Positions 22,881 to 35,907 of a DNA stretch of 64,000 nucleotides are shown piece after piece. The notes beneath the pieces were generated by a model. That model was not told the origin of the DNA and ran no database searches. It saw only the letters and a list, made by a program, of their open reading frames with translations. How positions within the stretch are numbered: the stretch's first letter is position 1; each line of letters opens with the position of its first letter. The stretch spans positions 1-64,000 of the forward strand of contig JAODTK010002710.1 of the NCBI GenBank assembly GCA_026419785.1, in the 5' to 3' direction. The DNA comes from Sclerodactyla briareus (Eukaryota; Echinodermata; Holothuroidea; Dendrochirotida; Sclerodactylidae). The position numbers and the translations under genes are program-made.

Positions 22881-25720
22881 AAAGGTTGTGAGGAATCAAT
22901 ACACAACTTTTCTTGCCCACAAGAAAAATCGCTCATCACTGCTTCAGACAAACACCCCCTTCCCAACTTTGGACAGGTGGGTGTGCCATCACTGACCATA
23001 TTTTTGATCGATCCTGCCACCTGATCACGACACAAGGCCAAAATAGACAGGTGGGGCCAGGATAGGGTTACCCTCTGTGAGGTGAAATGTATGTTTTGAG
23101 GGGAAAGTGATGGAGATGTTAATGTAAAGTAAAAGTTGATATGTGGGTAATACAAGGAATTTCGCTGGCAAACGGCTACTATTTTTGGAAATTGCCAAAT
23201 CGCGTTCGAATTTATATTTTAAATCTTAAGATTCCTCATTCCTGGTCCCTTGAAAAAAGTCGTGTGGCTATAATGAATGTTACCAACACTGATGTGCAAA
23301 AGGTGACACCAAACACATGGTTTACTTTTCGCCTTCCAAACAACCACGGAGTCATTAATCGAAGGATTAGTTCAACTCTTGCTGCCACAGTGTGAACCCA
23401 ATATTTATTTGATAATTGTACATCTTTGTCTTTTTTTTCTTGGTCTTTTAAATTGGCCTAATTTGAAATGATTCACATGGATTCTGTGAAAAAGTAGTAA
23501 AACCAAATTGGTTTGCTCATACCTTCAGTATTGAGCTATATTATATTCACCTTGAAAATTTGTAACAGGTAAAAATTTTCATATGAACACACCCTGAAGG
23601 CTAGAAATGGTCATTGCACTCTACTCGTAACAAAGAAAATGACTGTTTGGTTCTATTACACGCTAAAAGCATACAGAACAATGATACATGAAGTCAAACA
23701 AGTTTGGACATCCTTTTGAGATAGAAACATGGTACACTGTATTAATTGCATGTGTGATATGGACTCAAAATAATGGTGATTCAGGCATGTCAATAGAATT
23801 TATTCTGATTTCCATGGTGAATTGGCTTCCTAGCTCTATAGTGTTTTCTAATTCAGCTAGTATAAAGCTGGAGTGACATACCCCAATACTTGGGAATAGT
23901 CAGGCAAGTGTGGGTCATTGTCAACATTCTGAATTTTGATCACAGTGCGTTCATTTTCAGCAGATAGTTCAGACTCACAACCAAGCTGTCAAGCCGACTC
24001 TGGGAATGCGTTCATTTCACTGGATTGTGTGGAAAATAACGAAAAAGATGGCCTATAGTGGTCGTATCAAATATCATAGGTCCCTATTTGAATGACTGAG
24101 AGGTGTGTCAATGAGCAAGACTTGTATAAACCACCTCTGACAATGACTAACCCTGCCTGGGTATAGGCGGGGGGGGGAATCATACAACTGACAAATGCAT
24201 TGAAATGCAGAATATGACAAGGGACCACCACAGGTTAGTACAACAAAGGGTTCCTGATGGGGTGTTCTTTCATACTTTGCAGAAAAATAACTCCCTCTGA
24301 GTGGCTAAAATCAGGTCAGCCTGACGTTGCATTAACCGGCGTTCACGGTGCGTCATTCTTTTATTGCCGTTTAATAATCCCCTCGGATTCGCTAAATCAG
24401 GGCCAGCGACCGGCATACCAGACTTAATGCAGTGTCTTAGCTCGATGCTAGTGTTAATGCACGGTTAGATCGGCACGGGCGATCAACTGGTGTATGAATT
24501 TCATGTTTCCAGTGATCTGAGAGACGCACGTATTAATTTATTCGTGCTTATTCCTTGCAAGCAGCTTGGCAATGTCATGGGGGGTTCCTGTTCTATCATA
24601 TCATAAAGTGGTTAAAAACGAGAGTCGTTTGTTGCATAGTCAAACAAAATTTGTTGTGTGAATGACCCGGGTTAATCCAACGGTGTTTTATCTGCGCCCT
24701 CGTGCATCGCGAGAATTAGCCTCCAGACTTGCATTATCCAGTGGGTAAAACACGCTCGACCATTGATAAACCCCTAATTAACAGCAGAGATTTCAGAATG
24801 GGTTGTGAGTTCATCTACTCTCACATATACCATGGAAAAAAAATCAATGAATGTTTCCCTATTAAAATCACAAGAGTGCGGCCCTTCGGTAACTGTCACA
24901 GAGGACCTTTTACTACCGACCAAAGGCAGACTTTTTTGTATTAACATTGCTTTGGGTTCATGTACAGGAGCTTGCCTGGTTCCACGGCTTGGGGACTGGA
25001 ATATGTAGTAAGTAGTACATATTCTATTCTATAATTTCTTCATTTCTATCATTAGAACAAGCTCAGTATAGAGTAGCCCTCTCCATGGTATGACCTACTG
25101 ACAGATTATGTAAGCTAACTTCCCTTAACACACAGCCTGCCCTGCAGAGATCCATCCATTTTTTAGTTTTGTGGCATCTGATGGTCTCTGTAACCTAAGG
25201 GTGGCCGCACATGTGGTAAAGGACAACAGCAGTATATACAAATGAAGTCTAGTTGTTTGCCATCAGTGGTACGCTATCACACGTCAGCAACACAATGGTA
25301 CCTGACCTTACAGTGTTCTTTTATTCTTGCATGAATTCTAACTATCCCATCCCCTAATCTGTGCTAATGAGTGACGGCTATTATGATTGTAAGTAACATA
25401 ACTCGTTCGACCAGCATGAACATAACATCAGGCCAGTGTTGCCGTTGAGCTTTTTATCTGGGGGGGGAATTCCCTCTCTGTGATTAATTTCAAAGAGGAT
25501 TTAGAAGTGAAAAGAGGAACACGCATATACAGTCAAACACTAAACAACCCCCAAACCCCGAATGTTGGGAGGGAATGTCCCTTTTGACATAATTTCTGAG
25601 GAATCTCAACAACTAGCAGGAGAAATCCTATCCTCCCCCCCTCCCTTACCTTAGCCGCAACACTGCATCAGGCTATCATCAAGTGCTGCACTGAAGCAAA
25701 TTAACGAAGGTTGCCAATCA

Positions 25721-25913
25721 TTAAGGAACTGAGGGCACACATCAACATTCAGGTTGGAAACAAGAGAATGACCCCTTTGATGTGGACAATCTCTTGCTGA
25801 TGTGGAAAAAGCCAATTAGGGTATTTAATGGAATTGATTCCACACAAGCAAAACAAGAATGCAAGCCTAGCCTAGGCCAAGATGCGCTGCACACACCATG
25901 TTACAACCTGATA
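25721..25913 (+). CDS. Candidate plus-strand exon, unknown protein (5' part)
   Basis: An open frame after a TAA reads SGWKQENDPFDVDNLLLMWK and ends ALHTPCYNLI at ATA|gtaagt, a strong donor. An acceptor in the same phase (0) follows 117 bp later at 26031. I do not recognise the protein. It lies inside the long TESK intron on the opposite strand. It may be a nested gene or a captured or mobile-element-derived frame. The true start is unknown. Confidence 0.3.
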
Positions 25914-26030
25914 GTAAGTATGGTACAGAACTTATTGACAAATGTGATGAGCGGACTAAAGAACGGAAGACATGGTGACGGCTTTATCTGCTCAGCCAGA
26001 GCTAAAAATTAGAAGGGCCTATTAATACAG

Positions 26031-26433
26031 GAAGTGAACAGATTTGATGCTTTCGAAATATCCTTCACCCCGGTCAACGCATACCAACAACCGGACGACA
26101 CTGCTTGGGTTTCATTGCAGCTGCCAGGAATATCTATCAAGCAAAAGATAGATTTCCAGCTCAACGGAAGGAAGTGAACTTGAGGGGAACGACACACAGG
26201 AACGAAATCACTTCAACAAACTGCCCTACTTGCCAGGACAGGAGCTGCATGGAGTCTCCCCTTACAGGAAAGAGGAAACCCCCGCATCATTTGACAATGC
26301 AGGGATGCACATTATTATATTTGTATGGCTGCATGCGCCAATCAATATTCAATATTGGAAGGCAACCAGTGGTGCCTTAGGGATAGTGGATAGGAAGTTT
26401 CCGGGAGATTTAATAAGGCTCGGTATACGCTGA
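26031..26433 (+). pseudogene. Candidate plus-strand exon, frameshifted, unknown protein
   Basis: From acceptor attaatacag|GAAGTG the frame reads EVNRFDAFEISFTPVNAYQQ, continues through DTAWVSLQLPGISIKQKIDF, and meets a TGA near 26178. One base over, it resumes with ELEGNDTQERNHFNKLPYL and stays open to a TGA at 26431-26433, through FVWLHAPINIQYW and SGALGIVDRKFPG. The wording is protein-like over about 130 residues in both halves, so a single indel is the likely break. No family recognised. It could be a remnant of a mobile element or of an unplaced host gene. Confidence 0.35.
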
Positions 26434-28194
26434 GCGAGATACATATGCTGGTTGAACCCATGCCCCTGATATAACAAACCTTCTGATAGACGACCGCAGG
26501 AGTCTTCAGGAGTTAGGACAAGAATGGCCGAACTCTGGTGATTATGAAAATGTGGACACATGTTTTTTCTTTTCGTTTTTGCCGAGAATGAGGGTCTAAT
26601 GAAAAACAATATAGTTTTTGTACCACACATCAAATTTCACCGAGGATGATCTCGTTGACCTCAGATGACATCACTTTATGAACATATGCATAACAATATT
26701 CCTTGCAAATAGATGGAAATGGCGATTCATTTACAGGATCTATATCATGAAAATAGAAAAAGAAAATACACATCAAATGCCCGTACAGCACAGGAGACTC
26801 AATTCACCAAACGTTCATTTCAGGTTGAACCATACATTGCACTCAATAGGAATGAAAAAGCAATGCATTGTTCATAATTTTGGGTTCCCCCCTAAATGCC
26901 CCCTCAGGAAACATATCCAGGGAGACACTGAACAAATACTGCACACAAAGTAAACACATCTGTCCAGCATGTCATGAGTATACACATCGGGTCATGGCCG
27001 GTGGTGTTAACTCTCTAGAACTGAATATACATTACAGAACACAGAGCTAATAATAGCCACAGATACCTATCAACTGGAATACTCTAGTTTGGATTCCTGG
27101 CGCCAATTTCTGGGACAGGTCAATGCCAGTGTTTCAACACTTGACTACCAACTGTGTTTCGCATTTTGGAAGTAGCTCAGTTAAAGGAAAGGTTTTAAAC
27201 TCCATCCAGTTAAACCTATGGGAGTAGGTCACCAAAGCAACTGGTTATTAACTGGTCGCATAAGTTTAACATGATTTGATGGGGTCCTACGTTTGGACGT
27301 CATCAATACATATACCATGAGTCCCCAATGTACCAACGTTTAGAGGGAGGAGTGGAAAAAACCTGAACAACATGTGCAGTAAGTCCCCTAGAGACGCGGA
27401 ATCATGTAACGAATATCTGGCATGGTGCTAGTAGGCCAAACTAGAAACTACCGGAGCCGATGGGCACACATGATCCAGGGTCAAACCATCACCGCATCCA
27501 GGCCAATGCGGCATCGCGCCTAGCTACAGGAATGGCCATGATACAGTGACCTGGCTTACTGAAGGGTGTTGGCAGAAAAATGTGAGTAGCCCCTGCAACA
27601 GGCACAGTGACAATATCGTCAAAAAAGACCATACAGCCTACGGAACAACAACTTTCCAAACTAGAAAAGTTTAAATTCTGTCACATCACCTTTTGTTGTT
27701 GGTGGATAGAAGTTTAGTACAAGTTTTCCACTTTAATATTTTTACCATATAAATATGATAGGAATGTTGTATGAATTTAGACTCAGAATTTTAAATGTTA
27801 CAGTATTTTTGCGCACAATTTGTTGGGATATCACAGTCTTAACCGTAAAAAATAATAAGTTCCATACAGCACTATTCCAACTGGCATTTGAAACATATTA
27901 CAGAATTTTACAGCTCCTGATCATTTTAAGTGACTTGCTAAACCTGTATTATAGCTACTTTCTACAATTCACCTCAATTGAGGAGCCTCGTCCAACAGAC
28001 TCCATTCATTGAATGGGTCTTGAGCTCCACTGACTGAGATAATTGCGACTCATGGACAGCAGTGGGTTTAGTTTTAGAATCATACTTGGATATATCTCAT
28101 ATGTTTGGCTCAATCAGCGATTTTTTAGCCAGCACCATTAGTGATCACACAAGCAGGCAGTAGATCAATCATCCTCTCTATCTCTTGTCTTCAG

Positions 28195-28466
28195 GGATCC
28201 GACCTTTCTTCCTGGCAGCAAAACTGGACGGATGTCCGTAACACTAGTTCTCATCAGCAAAGAATTTCTGAGGGTTATGACACCTGGCGTAAACCACTTG
28301 CTTGTCGGACGTATTATTCAAGCTCCACAAGACAAATGTGCAAACTGCAGCGACGTTGTATATAGATGCACACCCACGTGTGGCCAACACCACACGAAAC
28401 CCAATGCTGTTGTACGCAAGGGATGTATGAATTCCAGCGTATTGCACTTTGCTGTTAACCATTAAC
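28195..28466 (+). CDS. Candidate plus-strand exon, unknown Cys-rich protein
   Basis: Acceptor ctctatctcttgtcttcag|G is followed by an open frame reading DPTFLPGSKTGRMSVTLVLI, then SKEFLRVMTPGVNHLLVG, CANCSDVVY and CGQHHTKP, closing with VLHFAVNH and TAA. CxxC and C...C...H spacing hints at metal binding but fits no family I know. Not contiguous in phase with the 26-kb candidate. Confidence 0.25.
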
Positions 28467-29099
28467 TGAGGACTAGCGGACCACGTCCGGACATTCTGAG
28501 TGAGAAGCAAAAGCACACTGATTGACCGAAGCGCGGTGCTATCTCACTTGGTCCCCGTAGTGTAGCAACGAATAAATTCAAGGTGTAAAGGATCATGATC
28601 ATCATCAATTACCATTACTCTGTTAGTGCATGCAACTGGCCTTCCTCAATACAGACCCCTTTTAACCTGCGGAGACAGAATAAAAGAAGTATAGGGAGAG
28701 GGGTTAGTGCTCCATCCATCTAACTGCAAAATTCAGCTTGGTTGGACCAGGGTAGCACCCAATAGTATTCGAATGTTAACCACTGGTGAAACACCAGTCT
28801 CTAGATTGGGAGAATCATTAATAAATTTCAGCACTTTTAAACAATATATGTTTCCTTCCCCACCAAGCATTGACAAACAAAGTATGCATAAAAAATAGGA
28901 TAACAGTCACAACAAGTGTTTCAACTGGCTATGTGGGACGTGAGTGTCAAAGCACATTTTCAAAATTGCATCGGATTACATTGAAGCCTTCTTGGAGCAG
29001 GACATATTTCAAAACCTTTTGAGTAACAAACTTAACCGGTCTCCTGTGTGCTGTCTACATAATTAGTTGAGACTATGAATGTTGCTATGTACACAGTAA

Positions 29100-30060
29100 T
29101 TATATCCCTGCGACACTGGAAGTGTCCGGGATATTATGTTTTGGTGTGTAGCCGCCGCCGTCCCAGGCTCCGCGGCCTCCGGAAACTTTAGTCGTTACGC
29201 AATAACTCTTTAACACTATATCCGATCAATCTTAACGTACCGGCCCTAGTGAAATCTCGGATGAGTTCGAAAGTGGGCATCACTGCAATGCTGGGGGCCG
29301 CTAATTTGCATAAGTTACGCAAATTTCTTCAAGTTGAGTCCCGGATTGGGCGAAACTTGGTGGGTAGGGACTAATAGTTTGATCCAAAAATGTGAGGTCA
29401 TTCACAGGTCATCGAAGTTCAATTTGGGAAATTTATGCGTTTTTCCAGCTTGTAAGATTTGAGCGAAACTTGGTGGGTAGGGATTATAACTGATCCCGAA
29501 AAATGTGGAGGTCATTTCAAGGTCATCGGAGGTTAATTGTGAAATTTAGCCATTTTCCAAACTTTTTGTCCAGATTTGAATGAAACTTGATGGATGGGGC
29601 TACATTTGTTCCTCACAAGTTAGAAGTCATTTCAAAGCCATTGTGGGACAAATTTTCATAATTCATGTGCCTTTAACTTCCATGGATTACAACAGACTAG
29701 GTGGATGAAGTTCATCTAGGTTTCTGACCAAAATGGGGTCTCTATGGGGTGTTAGATAATTTCTTCCCATGATTTCTCAAAAGCGGGATATACACGTGGG
29801 CGGTTTACCCGCCTACACAGTCGAGTTGTTTTTTGGAGACAGAAGGAAAACCATACCCACCAGGTTTCATGATCCAACAAACTTTAGGTTTTTACATTAA
29901 TTATGCGGTGTAGACATATTTAATGACTTCCAGTGACCTTGGGATATTTGCTAGTACCTTTGGGACTGGGGTAGACCATATTCTTGATCGGTTTCTGACC
30001 ACTTTTGAATTTTTCATAACTATGCAAATTAGATGATCTAATTAGCATATTTCACACTGG
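29100..30060. repeat. AGGTCA-type interspersed repeat, fuller copy
   Basis: Starts near TGTCCGGGATATTATGTTTT, then CGTTACGCAATAACTC, two near-tandem blocks of GCGAAACTTGGTGGGTAGGG about 120 bp apart, then AAGGTCATCGGAGG and AACTATGCAAATTAGATGAT. A related head (AAGTGTCAGGGGATAGTATG) occurs at 60640-60710. Class unknown; no coding frame. Confidence 0.65.
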
Positions 30061-30639
30061 AAATTTAATCAGTCTGGGATCTACCTACAGTAATATATCC
30101 TCTAATAATGTGCCAAACGAAATCACAACACGAATACATAACGATGAATAACAGAAAATAGTCTAATCACCCTACTTATTTAGGGTCTTCCATGCCAAAA
30201 ATCTAATCAAAATTATCAGATGAATATATATATATTAGAGCCCTACTTTCATGAACCTCCAAATTATGCCTCTTTCGAGTAAATAAGTAATAAATATTAT
30301 ATTTCAAATTATATCAGGAGCCTACTGTTTTTATCTCCAAATTTTGAAATCTAATGAAATTGTGTTCACCTAAAAAAAATATCAAGAGCCTACTTTATGC
30401 ACCTCCACATCCATGTAATAATTCCAATATGCATAATCTATTCCGCGATAAACAGTAAATATAATATAATCATCAGAGCCTGCCTGTACAGACATTTAGA
30501 ATGCTTTGAATAAACGGGACACTAGGCAAAGAACTGTCTACGGTAAACACCAACAATGGACACAACATCTAACCATAAAAGGCCCACACTGTTCACAGTA
30601 AAAGTTGTGCATGCAACTGTAACTATATTGCCGCCCAAT

Positions 30640-31330
30640 CAATGTGAAACAGGTGATATTGTATTCCAGTATCAATGCTCAACCAATCAGCTGCTGTATA
30701 ACAGATAATGCAGCATGCCATGTGACCACTGATCAACCAATCAGTGCTGCATAACAGTTAATGATCAATCATGTAACATGCTACTTGAACAATGCTCAAC
30801 CAATTCAATGCTGTATATAACAAGTAATACTGCATGTCATGTTGCATGCCATACGACCATGCAATGCTCAACCAATCAGGAGTTGTATAACAGATCATGT
30901 TTTACATTCCACCTGAACAATGTTCCAGGCGAAATAGGAACCTGTCACAGTAACGTTGCATGCCATGTAACCGATCGGGAGTTGTATTATAACCGATCAT
31001 GTTGCAGCCGTGTGGAAACTGTCAAACTAATCACATGTTGCATAACTGAAGGGGTCATGTTGCTTGTCTGACACTCGACCAATCAGCTGCTGTACAACAG
31101 ATGATGCTGCATGCCATGTGACCAAAGCTTAACCAATCAGGTGTATATGATATTGCATGCTATGTGAACAATGCTCAACCAATCAGCTGCTGTATAACAG
31201 ATAATGCAGCATGCCATGTGACCAATGCTCAACCAATCAGGTGTATATGATATTGCGAGCTATGTGTCTATGTTCACCAATCCGGTGGCTGTATAACAGA
31301 TATGTTGCATGCCATGCGAACCCTACTCAG
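30640..31330. repeat. ~55-bp minisatellite with CCAAT-like motif, intron 2 of TESK
   Basis: About ten imperfect copies of a unit containing AACCAATCAG, a TGTATAACAGATAATG-type stretch and GCATGCCATGTGACC. Copies are visible at about 30680, 30735, 30797, 30868, 31077, 31132, 31178, 31232 and 31276. The array ends about 40 bp from the exon 2 donor. I see no exon-derived sequence in the unit. The CCAATCAG core matches the CCAAT box bound by NF-Y, but no function is implied by that alone. Confidence 0.85.
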
Positions 31331-31367
31331 CTAATCTGGCATCAGAAGCATGAGGTTTACCCTTTAC

Positions 31368-31489
31368 CTGAGAATGTTTGGATGATGCAGTCTGTTAAGG
31401 AGCTCAATCTCATGGAGGTTGTTGCCTCTTGTATTCGTCTGCTGACTCATCTTCATTACTAGCACTTCTCCTGTTGTACGATGGGTCAC
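31368..31489 (-). CDS. TESK: TESK-like kinase, exon 2 (beta-3 lysine, helix C)
   Basis: 122 bp, between ccatcag| and AG|gtaaag. It begins VTHRTTGEVLVMKMS and ends with ELLNRLHHPNILR, the N-lobe of TESK1/2 (V.HR.SG.VMVLKMN ... NRG..L.E..LMNRL.HPNILR). The Lys of VMKM is the ATP-anchoring lysine, and the Glu of HEIELL should be its helix-C partner. It joins exon 1 in phase 0 (VYK|VTHR) and leaves two bases (AG) for the next exon. That next exon, which should encode the RF.GVC...G.L..L.E stretch, was not located. A ~55-bp tandem array starts about 35-60 bp downstream in the intron. Confidence 0.9.
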
Positions 31490-34400
31490 CTGATGGGGTA
31501 AGAGGGGGTCAGGCTGGGTACAGGTATCTTGTTCATGATTCTTCTCATTAACTCGCCCTTCCCATATCTTTGTCATTGTCACTATCCAAAACTGAAAATC
31601 TCAAGAGCCAAGTCTTGGCAAAACCAGAAGGTTTGGCTGGCAAAATGAGAAGGGACGTGATGGGGTTGGCCCAAACCCGAGACTATGCTGTTAAACGAAA
31701 ATGCCAGGCCTTCACATAATATAGGGTGAGGGAAGTGGGTGGTTGCAGGGTTGCTAATTGGGTATTGTATGATTCTTCTCATCAACTCACCCTTCCAATT
31801 AAGGCTGCATGGTTAGTCGGTTAAACCGTGAAACCGGTTTGACTCGGTTTCGGTTAGACTCGGTTACATAATTTACAGATAACGGACTAACCGAGTCAAC
31901 CACAAAAACTGTGTCACTGATCATTAATGGAGTCATCCGTTAATAACCACGGAAAACCAAGTCTTTGAAAAGAAATTATCGGCCCGATGCCTGCACTGCA
32001 ACAGACGCACCGAGCCCGAAGGACTTGAAAATTCACTATCGCCGTGAGGCATGTATTCAGATCCCAGCCCCCGCGCTACACGCAGCTCTATCCGCAACCT
32101 GTTAAAAATGATAATACTGTCCCTGTGTGTTGCGTGTTTATACATTATTTTCCTAATATCCCAGCCGCCGCGGACATCACAGCTTTATCGTACCGTAATA
32201 ATAAACTGCATGCAAAGTGACTGTCATGTGCTGGCTCACTCACCCATGCTGTTGTCCTTCGTTCAGCCATAAAACGTAGCCCTGCTTAGAACACAAGTTC
32301 ATCACCATCAGACCTTTCTACCGCCGCAGTAAACGTCAATGGGAATTTTTCCATTAAAACTCTGTGTGATTAAGGACTGAATTTAATTTGTGATCGGCGA
32401 TCAGCAATACTGCAACATAATTCGCGTCGGTTTACAATTATATGAGTGAATGAACATGATTAATTAGATATTTGTGGATAAAACATTAATACAAAGGTTT
32501 AGCATGATCCGGTGGCTTTTACGGCTATTTTTAGATCGTGCCTTGCTTCCGTTTCCTTGCTAAAATAATCACAGTCATGTTGGGGGCTCCATGCAGCTAC
32601 TCTTGCGCCCTCGACTACTGGTTGAGAAGGCATGAGAGAGGTACAGTCAGGATGTAGCTACAACTGGTCAGTGCTGGTCGGTGTAAGCCAGCACTCGGCC
32701 CGACCAACCGGCACTCACAGCAAATTCAAGTCTTCCCAATCAGCACTGAAATAATAACTTCCTAACGTCACCCCTTATTAAACAACGTTGAATGCCACAT
32801 GGTCACTTGCTAGTAAATTGACCGCAATTGGTGCCAATTTCAGCCAGCACTGAAATTTGGCTAGCTACATCGCTGCATACAGTGTAAGTTCCAGAGATTA
32901 CACATTGCATGCAGCATTACCCATTAAATTACCCCCAATGCTGAGAACTCGAAGCATCATTGTTCATAGGTGTGGATTTTTTCTCTTCAAATTTTTCCTT
33001 TCAATAGAGTATTGGCTACTTCATAATAATCCTACCGTTGCTCATGTATTGACTTCTTACTGGAGAATTGATGTGGAAAATGAATGTGAAGTTCACTACT
33101 AACTACTACGACATCACAATGGAATAAGCCTGTTCAAGATTACAGTCAACAGATGATATAGCTATTGTGCCAAAGGTCATAGGGGTACAGACTGTGTCTA
33201 TGTGATTATAATAGGCAGAATTATGCACTCTGGACTAGAAGCTTGCATAATTTGGATTGCACAGGTTTAGTGGTTGTGCAATCTGCCAATCAATGAACCG
33301 GTCGAGATCTACTGTAGGGCAAGCAGTGTGCCCTAATATGGTTTATACCAACATTCCAATAGTTCTTAGACTGATCGCATGTTGCCACAGATGTGTCTGG
33401 GCCAATGCAGTTTGATACCAGGAACATAGCTCACATACTCCCCTCACCTTTAAATTTATAAGGGCCTAGTGTCATTTCTTACCCACCCACATAAAGCCCC
33501 CAGGGACATGCTGACGTCAATGGCACCTAATCAATGGCTCTGTGGAAATCCTTACCTAGTCAAAGGTTCAAGTTCACTCTGATAGCCAGGTTCTCATATG
33601 CTGTCAGTGATATCGATGCTAATGGTGTTTTGCATACTCTTCTCATGTTCTCTGATGACAGCCAAATCAGAGAGGCATGAAATCTCACCAATTTCATGTA
33701 GACAGGGCACATGGATTTACAATGAATACAACCCCAGAACAGGGGTCAATTCCTCTGGTAATTTCCTTCACAATTTCTGGTTTTCCACAAATATTTTGAA
33801 ACCTAGAATTATTGAGAATCCCCCCTTTCCTCCTCTGTCCAAGAACACTTGCCCAGTGTTGGCGCTAGGGGGTTGTATAGAGGGATTCCTCCTGCTTATT
33901 GCTGAAATCCCTTTCAACAAAATAGACAGAGGGACATTCCCTCTCAAACACGGACTTGCAGGTTTTCTTAGGGGGACAGTTTTCATGGTTTTATGGTCTA
34001 TACAAACACAGTAATGAGACTGGATATTTAATAGTAAATTGTACACAGCCCAAGTGGATGTATTACCCAAAGCACACCCCATAATACTACCTGTACCACA
34101 TTACCCTGCCATCAACGAGTCTGTGAAAAAACGCTTGGAAACCGATGTTAACCTCCAACGCGGTGACTGGTAATTAATAAACAACCAATTGAATACTGGG
34201 CCAACAGCCTCGGCACATGCCGTAAGCCCACAAACTGCACGTACAGCTACAGATAGCTGGTAGTGTAAAGGCCTCGGCATCATACATCGGATATGCCTGA
34301 GGTACCCCCCCCCCCGACTGTCGAAAGGGGTGACAAAAAGGGAATCTTTGTTCGAAGACTAATTCTGTATCAACCATTCTGTATCATCACCAACTTCTGA

Positions 34401-35907
34401 ATATTTGAGGGTCCTTGATGCAATCTGGTACTTTAATTTGCTGTCTTCCACAGTACTGTTGACAGAAATGTATATTTTTTGAGAAAACAAACATATTTGG
34501 GGGGGGGCATCTGGGGGGCACACAGCATACCTCCTCTTCTCATGCCCACCCTTGGTGATGCCACTGCAAACTTGCGGATATGTTATAACCTGCCAACAAA
34601 TCCAGTACAGGGATCGTTAAGAACAGGATATCAATAAATACTATCATTCCTCTCTAGTATCCAGGAATCACAAACCTTCACCGAGGAGAATGAATTGTGT
34701 GTAATCCGATCGATCTGCAAAGCTTGGTAGAACTCAAGCAAAAGATCCGGATGGACTGGCCATCCAGAATAAATGGGAGAAACTGGGTTGTCTTGTGTGT
34801 GCAGTAGATATTCAGAGGTTTGCTGGTACTAGAGGCTGATGAATGGGGCCTACACTTGAAGGAAAACTTGATCAGGTTGTCCAGAAGATTTGCTTCCGAA
34901 GTTTCCGGATATGAAGTGAATATTGTCCGCCCAACTCATGTCAACATGAATGTGATGATGATAAGCTCAGATCAGATTAAATTTGATTTGATTTCCACGG
35001 GTAAGCCAGCCAAGAAAGGCTCATCAAGGAACCCTGGCCATATTGATCTCGGATGATAGCCATAACTCGCCTTCTCTTCAAAACTAATGCTCGGGTGTTA
35101 TCAAGGAAGTTGTGAAATCATTCGCTATCTGCACCCGGGACTGCCGTTTAATGTCCCCTCTGGAAGGGAGATCCGTGAACTCCAGTCCACTTCCTCAGAA
35201 CCTGGGGAAGCGGAAGAATTATGTCCAACGGACTGATCACAGCCAACCGATGGGACATATTGCATTATCTCTGAAGAAACCATGCACAAATCCACTGAAC
35301 CATAGTGAAATGATGGAGTGAAGTGTAGCCACCCAGAAAAAAAAAAGTCCGGTGACTTTGGGATTGGAACCTGGAATTTTTTCTTTTTTTTTGCAAAACA
35401 TCAATGATAGCACTCAGCCATTCTTCTGCCGGGAAGAGAAACACGACAAGCAATTAGCTGGTTCATGAGGCTCTGTAGGTTATCCTCCTCCGCATGGGCA
35501 GTATGAGCTGGTCCACTCTTTTTACCAGAGACACTCTGACTTCAACCCCTCCACGACCTGTAGTCTTAGACAATATCGCACATACAAATCCTGATGTTAT
35601 CTTCCCTTGGACCATGAAAACATGCTATTTTGGGCAACCTTCTTTCAACAGATGCATCCTGACTTTCAACATCATCTCATGCCTCCCACCAGCCCTAAGA
35701 CCCCCCCCCCCACTGACCTCTCCCAGCAACTAAGTGACAAAACAACCCCACCCCAACCCCACCCCCCAACTCATTTTCCGCAGCCTCAGTATGGCCAATC
35801 TACATGCTATGGTTTTGTGTATAACAAATCAACAAGACAGTTATGTGATTGTCTCCTCACTTCTGTGGACTTGCAGGAAGGCAATTTTCACCACTAACAA
35901 TGTTGGC
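31490..35907 (-). other. TESK intron 1, unique part
   Basis: 31800-31910 holds inverted GGTTAGTCGGTTAAACC / CGGACTAACCGAGTC motifs, possibly one end of a small DNA transposon. 33598-34014 is a 138-codon plus frame that looks like transposon debris. 34500-34520 is a G run. Apart from the separately listed repeat at 34990, no exon was found here. Confidence 0.5.
34990..35440 (+). repeat. Interspersed repeat, copy B
   Basis: Partner of 8860-9340: GGCTCATCAAGGAACCCTGG, AACTCGCCTTCTCT, GGGACTGCCGTTTAATGTCC and GCCATTCTTCTGCCG. Lies in TESK intron 1, next to the triplicated array. Confidence 0.7.

Noticed and set aside
33598-34014. 138-codon plus frame with a hydrophobic start like a signal peptide
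   Set aside because: The later part (LALGGCIEGF and GC-run flanks) resembles repeat debris also seen near 47180, and there is no homology or splice support.
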